DNA from: Mantamonas sphyraenae
Lineage: Eukaryota; CRuMs; Mantamonadidae
Length of the DNA: 64,000 nt
Assembly (NCBI GenBank): GCA_026936335.1
Contig: JAPMXV010000007.1
Span: 1-64,000, forward strand
Direction: 5' to 3'
Both the position numbers and the translations under genes were made by a program. Under the pieces are notes generated by a model. It did no database searches and had not been told where the DNA came from. It saw only the letters and a list, made by a program, of their open reading frames with translations. How positions within the stretch are numbered: position 1 is the stretch's first letter; each line of letters begins with the position of its first letter. Shown here one piece after another: positions 61,709-64,000 of this stretch.

Positions 61709-63055
61709 ATGAGCAGCGATGACGCACAAGAGGTGACGTTGGACGGTATGACGTTGCATGAACTGGAACCGGAGAACCAAAGCGTGATGCGTCAGTTCCG
61801 CTGGGCGCACAAGGAAGTGTACGCAGACCTGGACCATCCAGACCCTCGCGAACGGTATCTTCATGCCATCACCACAACCACCATGAAGAAGGAGGCCATG
61901 TCGACCATGTGGCAACTGCGTGACCGTAGCGCGTACCATGTGGAGAACCGTTACGCGCGTTGGCTGCTCGCCTTGTGTGGTTTGGCGTATCCAGACACGG
62001 ACAATTTGTGGGTTCGTCGCCTTCAGCTTTTGTGGACGCTTTTTGGCCAGCTGATCCTGTGGAAGTACGTCATATTCACAGTATACTCCGTCACGGAATG
62101 CGGACGCCAGGGTCTGTTCAACTACATTTCAATCATCGGCAACGCGGTGGTTGCCGTGACCCACCTCACGGGCTTCATTGCGCTCGAGTTCACCGTGACC
62201 CAGGAGAGCATCTTTGGCGTGCTGCTGTACGAAAAGAGCGTGGCTGCGCACCAGAAGCTTGTCAACTGGCTTACGGTTGGATCTGCTCTCTTTCTGATCG
62301 GCGCCACGTCCTACAGCATCTACTTCCCAGTGGCCAACACCACGACCTCGTACGCCTGCGAGTACGCGTTTTACTCGGGCCGTGCCAGCTGGATCATCTT
62401 CAATCTGTGTCCCCTCTTCTTCTTCTTTGGTGCAGTGTGTGTCTATCCTGTTTACGGCTTCATCTTCCTGTACGGCCTGCTGCAAAACACCGTCGAGATG
62501 GACAACGAGCTGTTTGAACAGTGGAGCGACAAGCGCAACTGTTTCCGCGAACCCGTGTTTGAAAACTCCCAGCGTTTCCTGAACGAGTTTCGCCTGATGC
62601 ACGGCGTGATCCGTTGGCTCAGCCAGGTATTGACCTTGCCGCTGGCCTGGGGCATCTTTGCCCTCGGCTCCATGACCGTCTTCCTCGCCTTTTTCGTCCT
62701 CTTTGTCAACGACGGATCGCAAACCACACGTGCTTCCACAGGAACGCTTGCTCTGCTGGACTTTATCCTTGGTTTCTTGCTGGTGTTGGTCCTGGCAACG
62801 CCTGCGGCCATCACCAGCAAGCTCCGTCGCGCCCTGACCCTCGTCCGCGCGGGCAAGTATGACCACAGCACGCAAGAGGCACGCTCCCAGTACCTCGTCC
62901 TGCAGACAGAGATCGCCAACTTCACTCAAGTCTGTGGCTTCGAAGTTGCCACGGTGACCATCACGCCTGGGATTGTCATCCAGCTCATCCAGCTCCTCAC
63001 CACCATGACCATCTTTCTGGCTACAAACAGTATATCGAGTGGAAGTTCGCTTTGA
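61709..63055 (+). CDS. Multi-pass membrane protein, possibly gustatory-receptor-like
   Basis: The product is 448 residues from the ATG at 61709 (CAACATG context), in one exon. About seven or eight hydrophobic helices run from residue 85 to the end (LFGQLILWKYVIFTVYSV, AVVAVTHLTGFIALEF, FLIGATSYSIYF, CPLFFFFGAVCVYPVYGFIFLYG, LTLPLAWGIFALGSMTVFLAFFVLFV, ALLDFILGFLLVLVLATPAA). The last helix is preceded by C-G-F-E-V and contains T-x-x-x-x-I-Q-L-I-Q-L. A terminal G-F...T...helix pattern is seen in GRL (gustatory receptor-like) proteins of protists, but I am not sure of the family. The stop is followed 73 bp later by the E1 gene. Confidence 0.55.
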   Translation: MSSDDAQEVTLDGMTLHELEPENQSVMRQFRWAHKEVYADLDHPDPRERYLHAITTTTMKKEAMSTMWQLRDRSAYHVENRYARWLLALCGLAYPDTDNLWVRRLQLLWTLFGQLILWKYVIFTVYSVTECGRQGLFNYISIIGNAVVAVTHLTGFIALEFTVTQESIFGVLLYEKSVAAHQKLVNWLTVGSALFLIGATSYSIYFPVANTTTSYACEYAFYSGRASWIIFNLCPLFFFFGAVCVYPVYGFIFLYGLLQNTVEMDNELFEQWSDKRNCFREPVFENSQRFLNEFRLMHGVIRWLSQVLTLPLAWGIFALGSMTVFLAFFVLFVNDGSQTTRASTGTLALLDFILGFLLVLVLATPAAITSKLRRALTLVRAGKYDHSTQEARSQYLVLQTEIANFTQVCGFEVATVTITPGIVIQLIQLLTTMTIFLATNSISSGSSL

Positions 63056-63128
63056 AGCAGCGAGGACCGAGAGAGAAGGTGGGCAGGGTGAAGAGACTGC
63101 GTTCGCCCGGCCACCAAAATCAAATCCC

Positions 63129-64000
63129 ATGTCTTCTGACCAACCGCATGAAACAAGCCAAGAGAGCGACGAGGGCTTCTCCCTCGAGCTGCAGGACCGC
63201 ATCTCGCGCCAGCTGGGCACCTTTGGCTTCCAGGCCGTGGGCAAGCTGATGAAGATGCGTGTGCTGATCTCGGGCATGACTGCCTTGGGCGTGGAGACGG
63301 CCAAGAACCTCATCCTGGCCGGCCCCAAGTCTGTGACGGTGCATGACAACACGCTTGCTACCAAAGCAGACCTTGGCGCAAACTACTTCCTGCGTGAGGA
63401 TGACATTGGCACTGCACGAGGCGCAGCTGTCGTCAACCGCCTCGCCGAGCTGAACGACTTTTGCAAGGTCTCCCACCACGACGGCGACCTGTCGACCGAG
63501 TTCTTTCTGGCCAACTTTGACGTTGTTGTCATCACGGAGGTGCAGAACCCGGCCGTGCTGTCTGCCTGGAACGAGGCTTGCCGTGCCGCAGACATCGGCT
63601 TCATTGTCGCAAACTCCTACGGCCTTTCGGGCTTCACCTTTGTCGACTTTGGCGACAACTTCATGACCTTTGACCGCAACGGTGTGCCGCCCCGCCAGTT
63701 TATCGTCACCAACATCACCCAGGTATGTTTCCCATACGCTCTACGCACCCTTGCAGCGTACGCACACCTTTGCGTCGTTGCCCTGCTTTTTGCTTTCCGT
63801 TTGCCCTTTCCCCTCGCTCCACAACCCATGCACACAGCGCTGCGCGTGGCCGCCCGGCATCGTAGTCGCTGCGTGTGCTGGTATGCGTGTAGGATGTGTG
63901 TGTGTGTGTGTGATGTGCGAGTGGGATTGTGCGGTGCAACCATGCACGTGCGGCGCGTGTTTGCCCCGGCCCTCTCTCTTGAGGCGTTTTGACGAATTCT
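63129..64000 (+). CDS. UBA1: Ubiquitin-activating enzyme E1 (UBA1), 5' part
   Basis: The start is the ATG at 63129. The first exon (63129-63722) encodes 198 residues up to a GTATGT donor; the rest lies beyond the window, since no acceptor continuing the family sequence is seen before 64000. Visible features are the S-R-Q-L start of the inactive adenylation domain, V-L-I-S-G-M-T-A-L-G-V-E-T-A-K-N-L-I-L-A-G nucleotide-fold helix, V-H-D, D-L-G-A-N-Y-F-L-R-E-D-D-I-G and the L-S-G-F-T-F-V-D-F-G-D region that leads into the first catalytic-cysteine half domain. E1 activates ubiquitin with ATP for all E2s. The intron region contains a (GT) stretch near 63897-63911. Confidence 0.9.

Noticed and set aside
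1-64000. CRISPR array, insertion sequence, phage or bacterial operon
   Set aside because: No spaced direct repeats, transposase, terminal inverted repeats or Shine-Dalgarno organisation; genes have spliceosomal introns throughout.

Overview
This is the end of a nuclear chromosome of a unicellular, flagellated eukaryote. It opens directly in a (CCCTAA)n telomere, so the telomeric G strand is TTAGGG. The genome is GC-rich and very gene-dense: about 29 protein genes fill the 64 kb. Most have none to five short GT-AG introns, and I mapped about 40 by reading-frame continuity; +5 of the donor is G in almost every one. Conserved genes are eukaryotic throughout (SMC2, RPB9, NOP14, RPN6, RPN7, ubiquitin E1, Rab, Spg1, TM9SF, CCDC22, Mei2-like). 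Ciliary genes (DNAAF5/HEATR2-like, FAM161-like) imply a flagellum. Spg1, Mei2-like and a TOM1/TOM3-type protein argue against an animal. I cannot name the species; a free-living flagellate protist with a compact genome fits best. I saw no tRNA, rRNA, transposon, CRISPR array or prokaryotic operon.

Layout. 1-7.4 kb: the telomere is followed only about 270 bp later by a gene whose C-terminal two thirds is an A-B-A-B tandem of an unrecognised domain. Next come two minus-strand genes, an HSF DNA-binding domain fused to leucine-rich and ankyrin-like repeats, and a membrane-anchored degenerate alanine-racemase/D-threonine-aldolase-like protein whose stop codon directly abuts the HSF start codon. 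7.5-24 kb: a 2497-residue MSP-domain coiled-coil protein, an HGSNAT-like acetyltransferase, DNAAF5, RPB9 and an ankyrin protein. 24-39 kb: SMC2, a large unknown multi-pass membrane protein, RPN7, a FAM161-like protein, the Spg1 GTPase and CCDC22. 39-53 kb: a Mei2-like RNA-binding protein, NOP14, a small ORF, ZNHIT3-like, TOM1/TOM3-like, TM9SF and a nucleotide-sugar dehydrogenase. 53-64 kb: a 1291-residue unknown, a membrane U-box E3, a Rab32-like GTPase with an altered catalytic position, a CX9C protein, RPN6, a multi-pass receptor-like protein and the 5' part of ubiquitin E1.

Genes are arranged in divergent pairs separated by about 50-150 bp and convergent pairs separated by 17-170 bp, so promoters must be tiny or bidirectional. 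Functional themes recur (cilium; ubiquitin-proteasome with RPN6, RPN7, E1 and U-box; endomembrane with TM9SF, Rab and CCDC22), but nothing indicates an operon. The most unusual material lies in the first 7.4 kb. Exon boundaries were inferred by eye from domain continuity and splice motifs and need transcript support.
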